Origin: Acidobacteriota bacterium
Lineage (GTDB): Bacteria; Acidobacteriota; Thermoanaerobaculia; Multivoradales; J023
Reading direction: 5' to 3'
NCBI GenBank assembly: GCA_029263395.1
Contig: JAJCXO010000196.1
Coordinates: 1-50,956, forward strand
Length of the DNA: 50,956 nt
Part shown: one piece after another, positions 24,888-34,083 of the stretch
Numbering within the stretch: position 1 is the first letter of the stretch
Layout of the letters: each line of letters starts with the position of its first letter
Made by a program: the position numbers and the translations under genes
The notes under the pieces: generated by a model
Databases searched by the model: none
What the model saw: only the letters and a program-made list of their open reading frames with translations
Told to the model about the DNA's origin: nothing

Positions 24888-26096
24888 ATGTTGGCACAGT
24901 TCGGAAACTTCATGTTGGCGAGTTCGCAGCCGGAAGCGGCCGGTGGGTCGGCCGGTAGCCAAGCTGCTGCTTCCGGTGGCTCCCAAGAGGCTACTCAAGC
25001 CTTCCCCTTGTTGCCGTCTTGGACTCCCGAGCCGATTCAGGCATTTTGGCAGATGCTCGAAAGCCATCCGATGATGGTCTTTTTTCTGATCGTCTTGATT
25101 GGTCTCGTGCTGGCAAAGCTGGCTCAGATGATCATTCACAACGGGCTGGCACGGCTGACCGTCAAAACAGCAACCGAGCTCGACGATCGGCTGATCGAGT
25201 TGTTACATCGGCCGGTGTTTCAGTCGGTGTTCCTCTGCGCCTTGGCCCTGGCGACTCGGACCCTCGGTCTGCCGGTCGGATTTACCGATAACGTGGTCAA
25301 TATCCTGCAGTCGATTGTGGTGTTCACTTGGTTGTTCGCCGGTTTCCCGATTTGTCGTCTGGCGCTCGATTTTCTTGGTGCGCTCCGAAACCGCTTCCAG
25401 CTGGTCGAAGAACGGACGATTCCACTGTTCGAGATCACCATGAAATTGATCTTGTTCGGCGGCGCCACCTATCTCTTGTTGATGATCTGGAATATTGATG
25501 CGACCGCGTGGCTGGCTTCGGCGGGTGTGGTTGGCATCGCAGTCGGTTTTGCTGCCAAGGACACGCTGGCGAACTTGTTCGCCGGTTTTTTCATCGTCGC
25601 CGACGCTCCCTACAAGCTGGGGGACTTTGTCGTCCTAACGTCGGGTGAACGAGGCATGGTCACCAATGTCGGAATCCGTAGCACGCGACTTCTGACCCGC
25701 GACGATATCGAGATCACGGTACCCAACGCCCTGATCGCCAACGCTAAGATCATCAATGAATCTGGGGGGCCGAGCGAAGCCGAGCGCATTCGCATCAAGG
25801 TGGGGGTCGCTTATGGTTCGGATGTCGACCAAGTCTGTCAGGTCTTGAAGCAGTTGGCGTCGTCGCATCAACATATTTACGACGAGCCGGCGCCGAGGGT
25901 TCGTCTGCGTGGCTTCGGAGCTTCCAGCCTCGACTTTGAGCTACTGTGCTGGATCGACAATCCGGTGCTGCGGGGCAAGTTGAGTCACGAACTCTACATG
26001 GAGGTCTACAAGACGTTCGGAGACCTGGGGATCGAGATTCCCTTCCAACAGGCCGACCTACACATCAAGGAAATGCCGGCCTGGCCAACGAAGTAA
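24888..26096 (+). CDS. MscS-family mechanosensitive ion channel
   Basis: 402 residues from the ATG at 24888, chosen because GGAGGAGG lies 7 bases upstream; an upstream start would add a charged 27-residue extension. Seen: a short Gly/Ser-rich segment, two or three N-terminal helices, then the pore-lining helix ATAWLASAGVVGIAVGFAAKDTLANLFAGFFI followed by the beta domain DFVVLTSGERGMVTNVGIRSTRLLTRDDIEITVPN and a C-terminal alpha/beta domain (IKVGVAYGSDVDQVCQVL). The family opens at high membrane tension to release osmolytes. It is about 120 residues longer than E. coli MscS. It stands alone here. Confidence 0.95.
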   Translation: MLAQFGNFMLASSQPEAAGGSAGSQAAASGGSQEATQAFPLLPSWTPEPIQAFWQMLESHPMMVFFLIVLIGLVLAKLAQMIIHNGLARLTVKTATELDDRLIELLHRPVFQSVFLCALALATRTLGLPVGFTDNVVNILQSIVVFTWLFAGFPICRLALDFLGALRNRFQLVEERTIPLFEITMKLILFGGATYLLLMIWNIDATAWLASAGVVGIAVGFAAKDTLANLFAGFFIVADAPYKLGDFVVLTSGERGMVTNVGIRSTRLLTRDDIEITVPNALIANAKIINESGGPSEAERIRIKVGVAYGSDVDQVCQVLKQLASSHQHIYDEPAPRVRLRGFGASSLDFELLCWIDNPVLRGKLSHELYMEVYKTFGDLGIEIPFQQADLHIKEMPAWPTK

Positions 26097-26310
26097 ATCG
26101 CATTCCGTCTTGCCGTTGTCGGCTCAGAGAGGGAGGTCTTGTGGAGCGAGCAAACAGCGAGCGTGTTTGAGCCTCGCAGGTGTTGGCTTCTCGTATCCGT
26201 TGGCACCACAAGGCCTTAGGCATGTTGCAAGAGATCCGGCGAGCTCTCGGAGCTGCTGCACAGCCCACAAGACCGACCGAACTCTCGACCTGTTCATGGG
26301 CGGGATCGAG

Positions 26311-27681
26311 CTAGTTTGAGGAAGCACTGATCGTAGACGGATCCTCGAGCTCTCGAAAATAGATTTTGGTCGCCGCCATCACCCGCGGTGCCATGACCAG
26401 GGTCGCGATCATGTTGGGTAGTGCCATCAGGGCGTACGCTGTGTCGATCAGGTTGACGACCGAGCCGACAGTCCACACGGCGCCGACGAAAAGCATACCC
26501 ATGTAGAACACATCGTAGATTCTGGCCCGCTCAGCTCCGAAGAGGTAGGCGAAACACTTACGGCCGTAGTACGAATTGCCCACCATCGTGGTGAAGCCGA
26601 ACAGCACGACCATGGTCACCAGAATCAGCCGCCCGGTCACCCCGAGAACCGATTCGAAGGCGTCGACGGTCAAAGTGACACCTTGGATGGCGCCGGTTTC
26701 GCGCCACAGGCCGGTGGAGAGGATTACGAACGCGGTCAAGGAACAGATCACGACGGTATCGATGAACGGGCCGAGCATCGCCACCAGCCCCTCTCGCACG
26801 GGTTGGTTGGTTTTGGCGGCACCATGGGCCATCGGCGCCGTGCCGAGGCCTGCTTCATTGGAGAAAGCGGCACGTTTGACACCGGTTTGAACCACCTTGC
26901 TCCAAGCGATGCCAACGGCGCCGCCGGTTGCAGCCGTGCCATTGAAGGCGTCGTGGAAGATCTGCGAGAAGATCACCGGTACCATCTCGAGGTTGGTGAA
27001 AACGATGGCGACGGCGCTCACCAAGTAGATGCCACACATCAGTGGTACCAGGCGTCCTGCCACTTTACCGATGCGCGTGATGCCCCCGAAACTCACCAGG
27101 GCGACCAGCACCATACTGGCAATGCCGGTGGCAGCTGGCGAGACACCATAGGTCGTCTTCAGGATCCCGGCGACCTGGTTGGCTTGGAAAAGACCAAGGC
27201 AGCCGATCAGTCCGCAGATCGAGAACAGAATCGCCAGGAATCGAAAGCGTCGTCCCAATCCCAGCTCGATGTAATACATCGGGCCACCCTGGAGATCGCC
27301 TTGACTGTCTCGGCCGCGGTACATGACGGCGAGGGTGCAACTGAAGAATTTGGTCGCCATACCGACGATGGCTGCCATCCACATCCAAAACACTGCGCCT
27401 GGGCCGCCTTGCGTGATGGCGATGGCCACCCCGCTGATGTTGCCGAGTCCGACAGTTGCCGACAGCGCAGTCGCAAGGGCTTGGAAGTGACTGATCTGGC
27501 CCGGATCATCCGCTCGGTCGTAACGCCCACGCAGCACATCGATTGCATGGCGGGCGCCGAAAAACGGTAAAAAACGGGAGCGCACAGTCAGAAACAGACC
27601 ACCTCCCAGCAGCAACACGAGGAGGGGAGGGCCCCAGGCAAGATCAACAGCGATTTGGAGGGCGTTCTCGATGGTTTCCAT
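26311..27681 (-). CDS. Sodium:alanine/glycine symporter (AGCS family)
   Basis: 456 residues from the ATG at 27681; a GTG 39 bases further upstream would add 13 residues. About ten or eleven transmembrane helices are visible. Family features seen: DDPGQISHFQALATALSATVGLGNISGVA, AAIVGMATKFFSCTLAVMYR, MYYIELGLGRR and the signature AGLGTAPMAHGAAKTNQPVREG, and a late SYYGRKCFAYLFG. AGCS proteins import alanine or glycine with sodium. The C-terminus ends in the usual short polar tail (ISASSN). It is convergent with mscS, with 214 bases between that hold no gene, and divergent from the cNMP-kinase gene. Confidence 0.93.
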   Translation of the reverse strand: METIENALQIAVDLAWGPPLLVLLLGGGLFLTVRSRFLPFFGARHAIDVLRGRYDRADDPGQISHFQALATALSATVGLGNISGVAIAITQGGPGAVFWMWMAAIVGMATKFFSCTLAVMYRGRDSQGDLQGGPMYYIELGLGRRFRFLAILFSICGLIGCLGLFQANQVAGILKTTYGVSPAATGIASMVLVALVSFGGITRIGKVAGRLVPLMCGIYLVSAVAIVFTNLEMVPVIFSQIFHDAFNGTAATGGAVGIAWSKVVQTGVKRAAFSNEAGLGTAPMAHGAAKTNQPVREGLVAMLGPFIDTVVICSLTAFVILSTGLWRETGAIQGVTLTVDAFESVLGVTGRLILVTMVVLFGFTTMVGNSYYGRKCFAYLFGAERARIYDVFYMGMLFVGAVWTVGSVVNLIDTAYALMALPNMIATLVMAPRVMAATKIYFRELEDPSTISASSN

Positions 27682-27905
27682 AAAGTTCCGCGGAGAGTTG
27701 TGGGCTGGGTAGCGTACCACTGAGGGTAAGCTGCCCTCAGCTTTTCGCGGCCCATCTTATGTTCATCCGACAGTGCATGCGTGGCTTGCCCGCCAAAGTT
27801 CATGCGTAGCATGGCTGCTGAGGTAGCCAAAAGCGGTCGGAGTGACCGATAGCTGGCAAGTGGTATGGAGTCGACCGTGCCGATCCGGTAAGCTCAGGGC
27901 ACCTG

Positions 27906-29264
27906 ATGGACAATGCAGCTTTTTTGAAGCAGGTTCCGGTTTTCCAAGGACTTTCCTTGGAATCTGCAGCACGGCTGGCGAACGAGACGCTCGATCAGCA
28001 CTATGTCGCTGGCACCGTGATCGTGCAGCGTGGAACCCCGGGCGACTGTATGTACCTGCTGGTCGAAGGCAAGGTTCAGATTCCGGTGTTCGATCAGGAA
28101 GGGCGGCAGTTGTTCGTCGCGCAGCTTGGCCCCAAGCAGATTTTTGGCGAGATGGCCCTGCTGACCGGCGAATCCCGAAATGCCGATGTGATCGCGGTGA
28201 CCGACTGTCATTGCCTGGTGTTTCCGCGCGATGCGGTCGACCGATTGATCCGTCAGCACGCTGATGTAGCGCAATTCCTGACCGCTATTCTGGGCGAGCG
28301 GCTAGTGCGGTCGGGCACGATTCGCCATGTTGGGAAGTACAGACTTCTGAGTGAAGCTGGACGTGGTGGGATGTCGATTGTTTACCACGGTATTCACCCA
28401 TCTCTCGAACGAGCCGTCGCGATCAAAATGTTGTCGCATCGTGTTGCTTACCGCCCCCGCTTCCGTGCCCGATTCCAGAATGAAGCCAAAATCATCAGCC
28501 GCCTTCGACACCCCAACATCGTCGAGGTCTATGACACCGAAGATGCATTTGCGACATTCTTCATCATCATGGAGCGACTGTCGGGCAAATCGCTGGATGT
28601 GCTGTTCGAGACCGGCAAACGATTCACCTTTCCACAGATTCGGAATGTCATCCGGCAGGTGGCAATGGCGCTGCAGTTCGCCCACAACCATGGCGTCGTG
28701 CACCGTGATATTCGGCCATCGAACATTGTGCTGAGTCCCGAGGGCAAGGTCAAATTGACCGATTTTGGGCTGGCGCTCGATGTCGGAGCCGGCCACGGCT
28801 CGACTGAAGAGGAGTTGCCGATCTCAGGGCTACCCTCCTATACCGCGCCAGAGCAGATCACTGGTGAGCCAGTTGATGGGCGAACCGATATCTATTCCCT
28901 CGGTATCGTTGCTTACGAGATGCTGGTCGGAAAGCCGCCGTTTGTTGGCGGATCGAACGAAGTACGGACCATGCAGCGGAGCACTCCGGTACCGTCGCCA
29001 CGTTCCAAGGATTCACGCGTGCCGGACGATCTGGAAGAGTTGGTGCGACGTGCCACCGCCAAGTCGCCGGACGATCGTTTCCAAACGTGTGATGAGATCG
29101 TTCGGTTGTTGGCGGAGATCCAGGAGGTCGAGACCGGCCCTATGGGGCTGGCCGTCAAGACACTGACCTTCATATACAAGCCGGCACTGGAAGCCACGGT
29201 CACGCACATGATCGAAGATCTTCAGGGCCGTGTGGCTGAAATCGACGACCTCGACGTGAAATAA
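27906..29264 (+). CDS. Cyclic-nucleotide-binding domain fused to Ser/Thr kinase (cNMP - kinase)
   Basis: 452 residues. N-terminal cNMP fold ~5-130: FQGLSLESAARLANETL, GTPGDCMYLLVEGKVQI and the phosphate-binding cassette IFGEMALLTGESRNADV with an Arg. Kinase domain ~143-420: GRGGMS (third glycine replaced by Ser), VAIKML (Lys174), HRDIRPSN (266-273, with Arg at the usual Lys), TDFGLA (DFG 286-288), TAPEQ. A C-terminal ~45-residue tail has no recognised fold. Cyclic-nucleotide binding probably gates the kinase. The order is the reverse of the protein at 37010-38368, which has the same length (452). The dNK gene is convergent with it. Confidence 0.93.
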   Translation: MDNAAFLKQVPVFQGLSLESAARLANETLDQHYVAGTVIVQRGTPGDCMYLLVEGKVQIPVFDQEGRQLFVAQLGPKQIFGEMALLTGESRNADVIAVTDCHCLVFPRDAVDRLIRQHADVAQFLTAILGERLVRSGTIRHVGKYRLLSEAGRGGMSIVYHGIHPSLERAVAIKMLSHRVAYRPRFRARFQNEAKIISRLRHPNIVEVYDTEDAFATFFIIMERLSGKSLDVLFETGKRFTFPQIRNVIRQVAMALQFAHNHGVVHRDIRPSNIVLSPEGKVKLTDFGLALDVGAGHGSTEEELPISGLPSYTAPEQITGEPVDGRTDIYSLGIVAYEMLVGKPPFVGGSNEVRTMQRSTPVPSPRSKDSRVPDDLEELVRRATAKSPDDRFQTCDEIVRLLAEIQEVETGPMGLAVKTLTFIYKPALEATVTHMIEDLQGRVAEIDDLDVK

Positions 29265-29284
29265 TGGCCTGGTCGGGTGCGACT

Positions 29285-29935
29285 TCAGCGGGTAGGGTCG
29301 AAGCGAGTGGCTTGGCGCAGAAAACTGTGGTCGAGATACTCCTGGCGAATCATCTGTGCCATCTCTTCGGCGGTTGCGAAGCGGTCATAGTCGACTCGAA
29401 TCACCGGAATGACCCGCGAGATGTCTGTCACGAAAGCCTGGTAGCCTTGATGGAGCCCCTGTAAGTAGCTGAGGGTCACGCCGGACTCCATCTGGCGACC
29501 ACGATGTTCGATACGTTCCATCGACAGCTCGGGTGATACGTCTAGGTACACGATCACATTGGGCTTGCACATGAAGTTCGACATGTTGCGGAAGAGCTCG
29601 CTGTAGGTGCGGTAGTCGCGCTCGTCCATGAAGTTGCCTTCGGCCAGCATGCGGGCGAAGATCGAATCTTCGTAGATAGTGCGGTCCTGGACTGCCGAGC
29701 GTCCCCGCCAGATGATCTCTTGATGCTGTTGGAAGCGTCGGTTGAGGAGATAGATCTGCATCGCGAAGGCATAACGGCTGGTATCGCGGTAGAAATCCTC
29801 GAGGTACTCGTTCTCTTCGACCGGTTCGTAGTAGACGTCGATCTCGAGGTGCTCGGCGAGCGCCGTCGCCAGCGTCGACTTGCCAGCTCCTATCATGCCC
29901 GCGATGCCAATAAAAAGATTCTCGAAGTGATCCAA
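29285..29935 (-). CDS. Deoxynucleoside kinase (dGK/dAK type)
   Basis: 216 residues if translation starts at the TTG at 29935, where AGGAGG lies 6 bases upstream; a GTG at 29983 gives 232 residues and has weaker support. Seen: the P-loop GIAGMIGAGKST, YYEPVEENEYLEDFY, RSAVQDRTIYED with the DR-type catalytic/lid motif, NVIVYLDVSPELSMERIEHRGR. This is the pattern of bacterial deoxyadenosine/deoxyguanosine kinases of the dNK family, which salvage deoxynucleosides. The gene sits between the cNMP-kinase gene and the VWA gene, and is divergent from the latter. Confidence 0.92.
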   Translation of the reverse strand: MDHFENLFIGIAGMIGAGKSTLATALAEHLEIDVYYEPVEENEYLEDFYRDTSRYAFAMQIYLLNRRFQQHQEIIWRGRSAVQDRTIYEDSIFARMLAEGNFMDERDYRTYSELFRNMSNFMCKPNVIVYLDVSPELSMERIEHRGRQMESGVTLSYLQGLHQGYQAFVTDISRVIPVIRVDYDRFATAEEMAQMIRQEYLDHSFLRQATRFDPTR

Positions 29936-30050
29936 ATCCAGCCTCCTCTCGGACCCAATACTAACCGGCTCGCCCCTCGTCACGCAGACGAGACGCGGTG
30001 TGCAGTGTACGATCGCTCACGGTCAGCCGCAACAGTTGGAGAAATTTACA

Positions 30051-31547
30051 ATGCGAGTCGCAACAGATGAAATTGGTCGTAGGTTTGTGAGTCCAACGAT
30101 ACTCGCTGGCTTGGCGATGGTGCTTGTCGTGTTGCTTGGAGGTCCACAGGCACAGGCACAGGCGCAGGACGAAGAGCCCCAAGGCGGCGCGGTGATTCGT
30201 CTGTTGGCGCCCCCCTACGGGCTGGTGACGGGCAAGCTCGAGATCGAGACATTATCGATCGATCCGGACATTCGTCGGGTGATTTTCCGATTGGATGGCC
30301 AGATAGTCGCGAAGCGAAATCGACCGCCCTTCAATGCCAAGATTCAGTTTGCCGATCCTGCTCGGGAACAGACCCTCGAGGTTGAGGCCTACGGCGCCCG
30401 CGATCGATCCCTCGGCCGCGATGTGGTGCAGATCAATCGACCCCCGATTCCGCTGCGGGTCGCGATCACCAGCCTCGAGCGTGAGGCCGAGGTACTAGCC
30501 ATTGCGGCATCGGTGTCCGTACCGCGCAAAGCGACCCTCGAACGGCTCGATATCTACTTCAACGATGGACTCGAGGCGACAATAACGGCGCCGCCGTTCG
30601 AGGCGCGATTCGAGGTTCCGGCGGCTGCACAAGGTGATTTCGCGCGGGTTGCTGCAGTGCTGCAAGACGGTCGCATCGTAGAGGACGTCGAAGTGATCGG
30701 CGAGCCCTTCTCCGATGAGGTCGACGTCAATCTAGTCCAACTGCAGGTCCTGGTGACCAAGAAGAGCGGGGCGCTGGTGACGGATCTCCAGAAGGAGGAC
30801 TTCGAAGTCCTCGAGGCTGGTAAATCCCGTCAGATCGATCGCCTTTATCCAGCAGAGGGCGTCTCGCTGGTCCTCGGTTTGGTGCTCGATTCTTCCGGCA
30901 GTATGTTGCCGATCTGGGATCTGACAACCCGTTCGGCCAGCCAATTTCTTCGCAGTACTCTCAGTGATCGCGATCGCGCCTTTTTGGTCGACTTCAATAC
31001 CCGTTTGAGCCTCGTCCAACCCCTGACCAGAGATGTCGGAGAACTGAGCGCTGCAATGGACGGTATCGAGCCTGACGGCGGCACCGCACTCTACGACTCG
31101 ATCCTCTATTCGATGCTGCAGTTTGCCGATGAGCCAGGCCGTCGCGCGTTGGTGGTGTTGACTGATGGCGTCGATTCGGGCAGCACGTCGAATCCGAAGC
31201 GGTCGGTAGAGTTCGGGCGTAAGCTCGGTGTACCGGTCTACATTGTTGCATTGCCCCAGCCTTCAGAGCGTGGTCGAGCGGGTGCCGTCTTGGCGCGGAG
31301 CTTTTCCTCTCAAGAGTTGAAATTACTCACTGATCCCACTGGCGGTCGCCTCATTCGCACGCGGTCGGCGGAGGGAATAGCGCGTGCATTCACGCAGATC
31401 AACACTGAGCTGCGGCATCAATACGTGTTGACCTACTACAGTTCCGAAGCACCCGATAGCAGTGTTCGTCCGTCCGTAGTCGTGCGCCTCAAGGGGCAAA
31501 ACGATGTCGAAGTACGGGCGGTTGTGGCGACCGACTTAATCCAATAG
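30051..31547 (+). CDS. VWA-domain secreted protein (Acidobacteria-type VWFA-related)
   Basis: 498 residues from the ATG at 30051, with TTGGAG 8 bases upstream. Seen: a hydrophobic leader ending QAQAQAQDEEP, two beta-sandwich-like regions (VIRLLAPPYGLVTGKLEIETLS and VNRPPIPLRVAITSLE-like), LVTDLQKEDFEVLEAGKSRQI, and the VWA core LVLDSSGSM (MIDAS DxSxS), FNTRLSLVQPLT, GGTALYDSILYSMLQFAD, VVLTDGVDSGS. The pattern matches VWFA-related proteins frequent in Acidobacteriota. Signal peptide and metal site suggest an envelope adhesion or sensing role. The related, degenerate protein at 22198-23643 lacks the MIDAS. Divergent from the dNK gene. Confidence 0.9.
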   Translation: MRVATDEIGRRFVSPTILAGLAMVLVVLLGGPQAQAQAQDEEPQGGAVIRLLAPPYGLVTGKLEIETLSIDPDIRRVIFRLDGQIVAKRNRPPFNAKIQFADPAREQTLEVEAYGARDRSLGRDVVQINRPPIPLRVAITSLEREAEVLAIAASVSVPRKATLERLDIYFNDGLEATITAPPFEARFEVPAAAQGDFARVAAVLQDGRIVEDVEVIGEPFSDEVDVNLVQLQVLVTKKSGALVTDLQKEDFEVLEAGKSRQIDRLYPAEGVSLVLGLVLDSSGSMLPIWDLTTRSASQFLRSTLSDRDRAFLVDFNTRLSLVQPLTRDVGELSAAMDGIEPDGGTALYDSILYSMLQFADEPGRRALVVLTDGVDSGSTSNPKRSVEFGRKLGVPVYIVALPQPSERGRAGAVLARSFSSQELKLLTDPTGGRLIRTRSAEGIARAFTQINTELRHQYVLTYYSSEAPDSSVRPSVVVRLKGQNDVEVRAVVATDLIQ

Positions 31548-31665
31548 CTGGCTGCTGGCAACCCTCATCGGGGACCTTGGGTCAGATCGGCCAGAGGATT
31601 CTGGCAGGAGGCAGAGATTGTGTTCCTGATGTGGTGTAAAATAATTTTGCGGCTCGGCAGAACAT

Positions 31666-31716
31666 GTCGCTCGGTAGAGCATGCCGTTCGGTAGTCCATA
31701 CCGTTCGGTAGACCAT
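31666..31716. repeat. 17-bp tandem repeat upstream of the P450 gene
   Basis: Three exact-length units (31666-31682, 31683-31699, 31700-31716) with consensus GCCGTTCGGTAGACCAT, flanked by a decayed copy (GGCTCGGCAGAACAT, 31651-31665). The sequence TGTAAAATAATTTTGC just upstream is AT-rich. The array lies about 110-160 bases before the P450 start. It may be a multi-site operator or a slippage product. Confidence 0.85.
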
Positions 31717-31824
31717 AGGGTGCACACGGCAGACCATTAGGCAGACCGTAGGCGTGGTGGGGGGTGCGATTTCCGGGGTTGGGGCGATCACGTCGACGGC
31801 TGACACTTTCTCATGGGGGGTTGC

Positions 31825-33177
31825 ATGGAGACAGCTCAGAGACTTCCACAGCCTTCGATCTCGGCAGTCAGTCAAACTCTCCGCTTCATGAAGGAGCCGT
31901 TCAAGCTACTTCGGGAGTGTCGCGACGAGTGTGGTGATGCATTCTTGCTGCGTCTACTGGGCTTGGGTGAGTGGGTTTTTCTGTGCTCCCCGGCCTTGGC
32001 CGAGGAGATGTTCAAAGCTCCAGAGGCCCACCTGTCCGCCGCTGATTTCAACCTCGAGTTCCTGGCCCATTTACTCGGCGCGGATTCGACGATCGCCAAA
32101 GATGGCCCTGAGCATCGTGCGCGTCGAGGTCTGCTCTCCGGTTTCCTCAACGGCAAGAAAGCAGCCGGTCATACCGCCTTGAGCCTGGGAATCACCGAGG
32201 AGGCGATCGACAGCTGGCCGGTGCATCGGGAATTCTCATTGTTACCGCACACCACCAACATCACCTTGCGATTGCTGATTGCAGCGATTACCGGTGTCCA
32301 TGAACGGACCAAACTCGACCGTTTGGTAATGCTTGCCGACCACTTCTTCGAAACAGCACTCAAGTCACGATTGATGCTGATGCCGCCCCTCCAATGGGAC
32401 CTCGGGCGCTACAGCCCCTGGGGGCATATTCTGTGGTTGAGACAGAACCTTCGCGATGCTCTGAGTGAAGAGATCAACGACCGGCGCCGACAAGGCGTTG
32501 ATGCGCATCGAGATATCCTCTCGGCTCTAATCGCCACCGAGGACAGCACCGGGCAGGCGTTGTCCAACGACACTATCGTGGATGAAGTCATCAATCTTGT
32601 GTCGGCAGGACAAGAGACCTCGAGTCGAATTCTCGTGTGGGCGATCCGCGGCATTCTCAGTCGTCCTGATGCGCTGGCCGGGCTCCGCGGTGAACTTTCT
32701 GAGGTGCTCGGTGATCGCCCGATCGGAGAAGACGACCTTGGGCAGCTGCGTTATCTCGAAGCGGTGATCAACGAGGGCATCCGCTACCAGCCGCTCGGCC
32801 CGTTTACCGGTGCGAGACGAGCCCGCAAACCCTGGACATTGGGAGGTTTCCTGATGCCCGAGGGGGCCTTGGTTGCCCATTGCCACGCTGAGATCAGCCA
32901 GCGTGACGACCTCTTCGACCAGCCGGATGGGTTTCATCCCAAGAATTTCTTCGATCGGACATTCGAGCCTTTTACTTGGTGTCCGTTTGGTGGTGGAGCG
33001 AGGACCTGTCTCGGTCGAGGCTTGGCTTTGATGCATCTCAAGGTTGTGTTGGCCACGGTCCTCCAACGGACTGAGCTGAAGCTCTGTCAGACGGATGTCG
33101 AGCCAGTTTCTGGAGGTTTTCTTTTGGTCCCTGAAAAGGGACTGATGGTAGAGCTCGAGACGCGGTATCCGATGTGA
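31825..33177 (+). CDS. Cytochrome P450
   Basis: 450 residues from the ATG at 31825, preceded by GGGGGG at 6-7 bases; an in-frame ATG at 31813 would add four residues. Seen: I-helix VSAGQETSSRILVWAI (the A/G-x-x-T oxygen-activating turn), K-helix NEGIRYQPLGP (ExxR), and the heme loop PFGGGARTCLG at about residue 390 with the Cys thiolate. These confirm an active P450, probably soluble (no N-terminal anchor). The substrate is unknown. DUF2277 follows 41 bases later. Upstream is a 17-bp tandem repeat. Confidence 0.95.
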   Translation: METAQRLPQPSISAVSQTLRFMKEPFKLLRECRDECGDAFLLRLLGLGEWVFLCSPALAEEMFKAPEAHLSAADFNLEFLAHLLGADSTIAKDGPEHRARRGLLSGFLNGKKAAGHTALSLGITEEAIDSWPVHREFSLLPHTTNITLRLLIAAITGVHERTKLDRLVMLADHFFETALKSRLMLMPPLQWDLGRYSPWGHILWLRQNLRDALSEEINDRRRQGVDAHRDILSALIATEDSTGQALSNDTIVDEVINLVSAGQETSSRILVWAIRGILSRPDALAGLRGELSEVLGDRPIGEDDLGQLRYLEAVINEGIRYQPLGPFTGARRARKPWTLGGFLMPEGALVAHCHAEISQRDDLFDQPDGFHPKNFFDRTFEPFTWCPFGGGARTCLGRGLALMHLKVVLATVLQRTELKLCQTDVEPVSGGFLLVPEKGLMVELETRYPM

Positions 33178-33218
33178 GTTCGTAGCGACGAGGGTGCATT
33201 GAATCTAGAGAGGAAACC

Positions 33219-33515
33219 ATGTGTAGGAGCATTAAGACCCTGTTCAACTTCGATCCACCAGCGACCGAGGAGGAGGTCTACGCGGCGTCTTTGCAATTCG
33301 TCCGCAAATTGAGCGGTTTCACCAAGCCGTCGAAAGCCAATCAAGAAGTCTTTGACTGTGCGGTAGAAGAGGTTGCGGGGGTTGCCCGAGGCTTCCTCGC
33401 CGGATTGGTCACCAATGCACCACCGCGGGATCGTGAGGTCGAAGCCGCCAAGGCGCGTGCCCGCATGGCTCGAAGATTTGGCCGCGCACCGGTTGAGGCC
33501 ATCGCAGCGGATTAG
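33219..33515 (+). CDS. DUF2277-family small protein
   Basis: 98 residues, start ATG with AGAGGAAACC directly upstream. Seen: MCRSIKTLFNFDPPATEEEVYAASLQFVRKLSGFTKPSKANQ..., which is the signature of DUF2277, whose members are annotated only as hypothetical. The start MCRSIK is strongly conserved in the family. It probably shares a transcript with the P450 gene. Its stop overlaps the last bases of the convergent HELEH protein gene (4 bases). No catalytic role is known to me. Confidence 0.9.
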   Translation: MCRSIKTLFNFDPPATEEEVYAASLQFVRKLSGFTKPSKANQEVFDCAVEEVAGVARGFLAGLVTNAPPRDREVEAAKARARMARRFGRAPVEAIAAD

Positions 33516-33970
33516 CAGCTAGGCTCTTGTCGGGTCCGATCCCGACGGTTGGCGTCAACTTCGAACCAATTGTCGCGGTAATAGTGGCGTCCGGTCAGAT
33601 GTGCCCAGAGGCTGGCGAGGCCGTAGGCTGGCAGAAAGAACACTCCCCAGAGCGTGGCCTGTCGCACGTGCTCCAATTCGTGACTGCGGTAGAGGTCCAA
33701 AGCTCGTTCGGTGCGTCCTAGAATGACGTGCCCAAGCGTCATTGCCTCGGCGCGAAATAACCGACAGCCGAGAAGCCAGCTCGAGAAGCCGCCCCATAGT
33801 TCAACGACTGGGCCGTGACGTCGCACACGCCCGCCGGTGCCGAGCGTCAAGACCCCGGCCAGCAAGCCGAGGAGCGTTGTAGGCCCAGCCCACAGATAAC
33901 TCAAGGTCCTGAGCAGTGGCCCAAGGAACAGCCGCTTTGCGTCGGCTGCCAAGCTAGATTTTGCGCTCAT
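33512..33970 (-). CDS. Small membrane protein with HELEH motif
   Basis: 152 residues. Seen: hydrophobic segments around residues 20-45, 60-75 and 105-125, plus SHELEHVRQATLWG in the middle. The His-Glu-x-x-His pattern could bind zinc as in metallopeptidases, but no third ligand or family is recognised. A polar, Arg/Asp-rich C-terminus (NWFEVDANRRDR) ends in Cys. It overlaps the DUF2277 stop by 4 bases (convergent). The function is unknown; peptidase activity is only a possibility. Confidence 0.7.
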   Translation of the reverse strand: MSAKSSLAADAKRLFLGPLLRTLSYLWAGPTTLLGLLAGVLTLGTGGRVRRHGPVVELWGGFSSWLLGCRLFRAEAMTLGHVILGRTERALDLYRSHELEHVRQATLWGVFFLPAYGLASLWAHLTGRHYYRDNWFEVDANRRDRTRQEPSC

Positions 33971-34061
33971 AGACGGAGTCTCTCTACTGTTCTATTTCAC
34001 AGACCTTATGACGCTTGTTCGGTGGGGCTGGAGAGGAGACAATCGTGCGTTAGGATCCACG

Positions 34062-34077
34062 CTCTCCTGCAGGGGAG
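34062..34077 (+). promoter_or_regulatory. Hairpin covering the Shine-Dalgarno of the LamG lipoprotein gene
   Basis: CTCTCC (34062-34067) can pair with GGGGAG (34072-34077) across TGCA, with one T-G wobble. The right arm is the probable ribosome binding site of the gene that starts at 34084. A stem of six pairs could reduce translation unless opened. Confidence 0.45.
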
Positions 34078-34083
34078 AAAGTC

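Noticed and set aside
26683-27570. 295-codon plus-strand open frame
   Set aside because: Antisense to the AGCS symporter, which has clear membrane and family patterns. The plus frame is a polar, low-information sequence.
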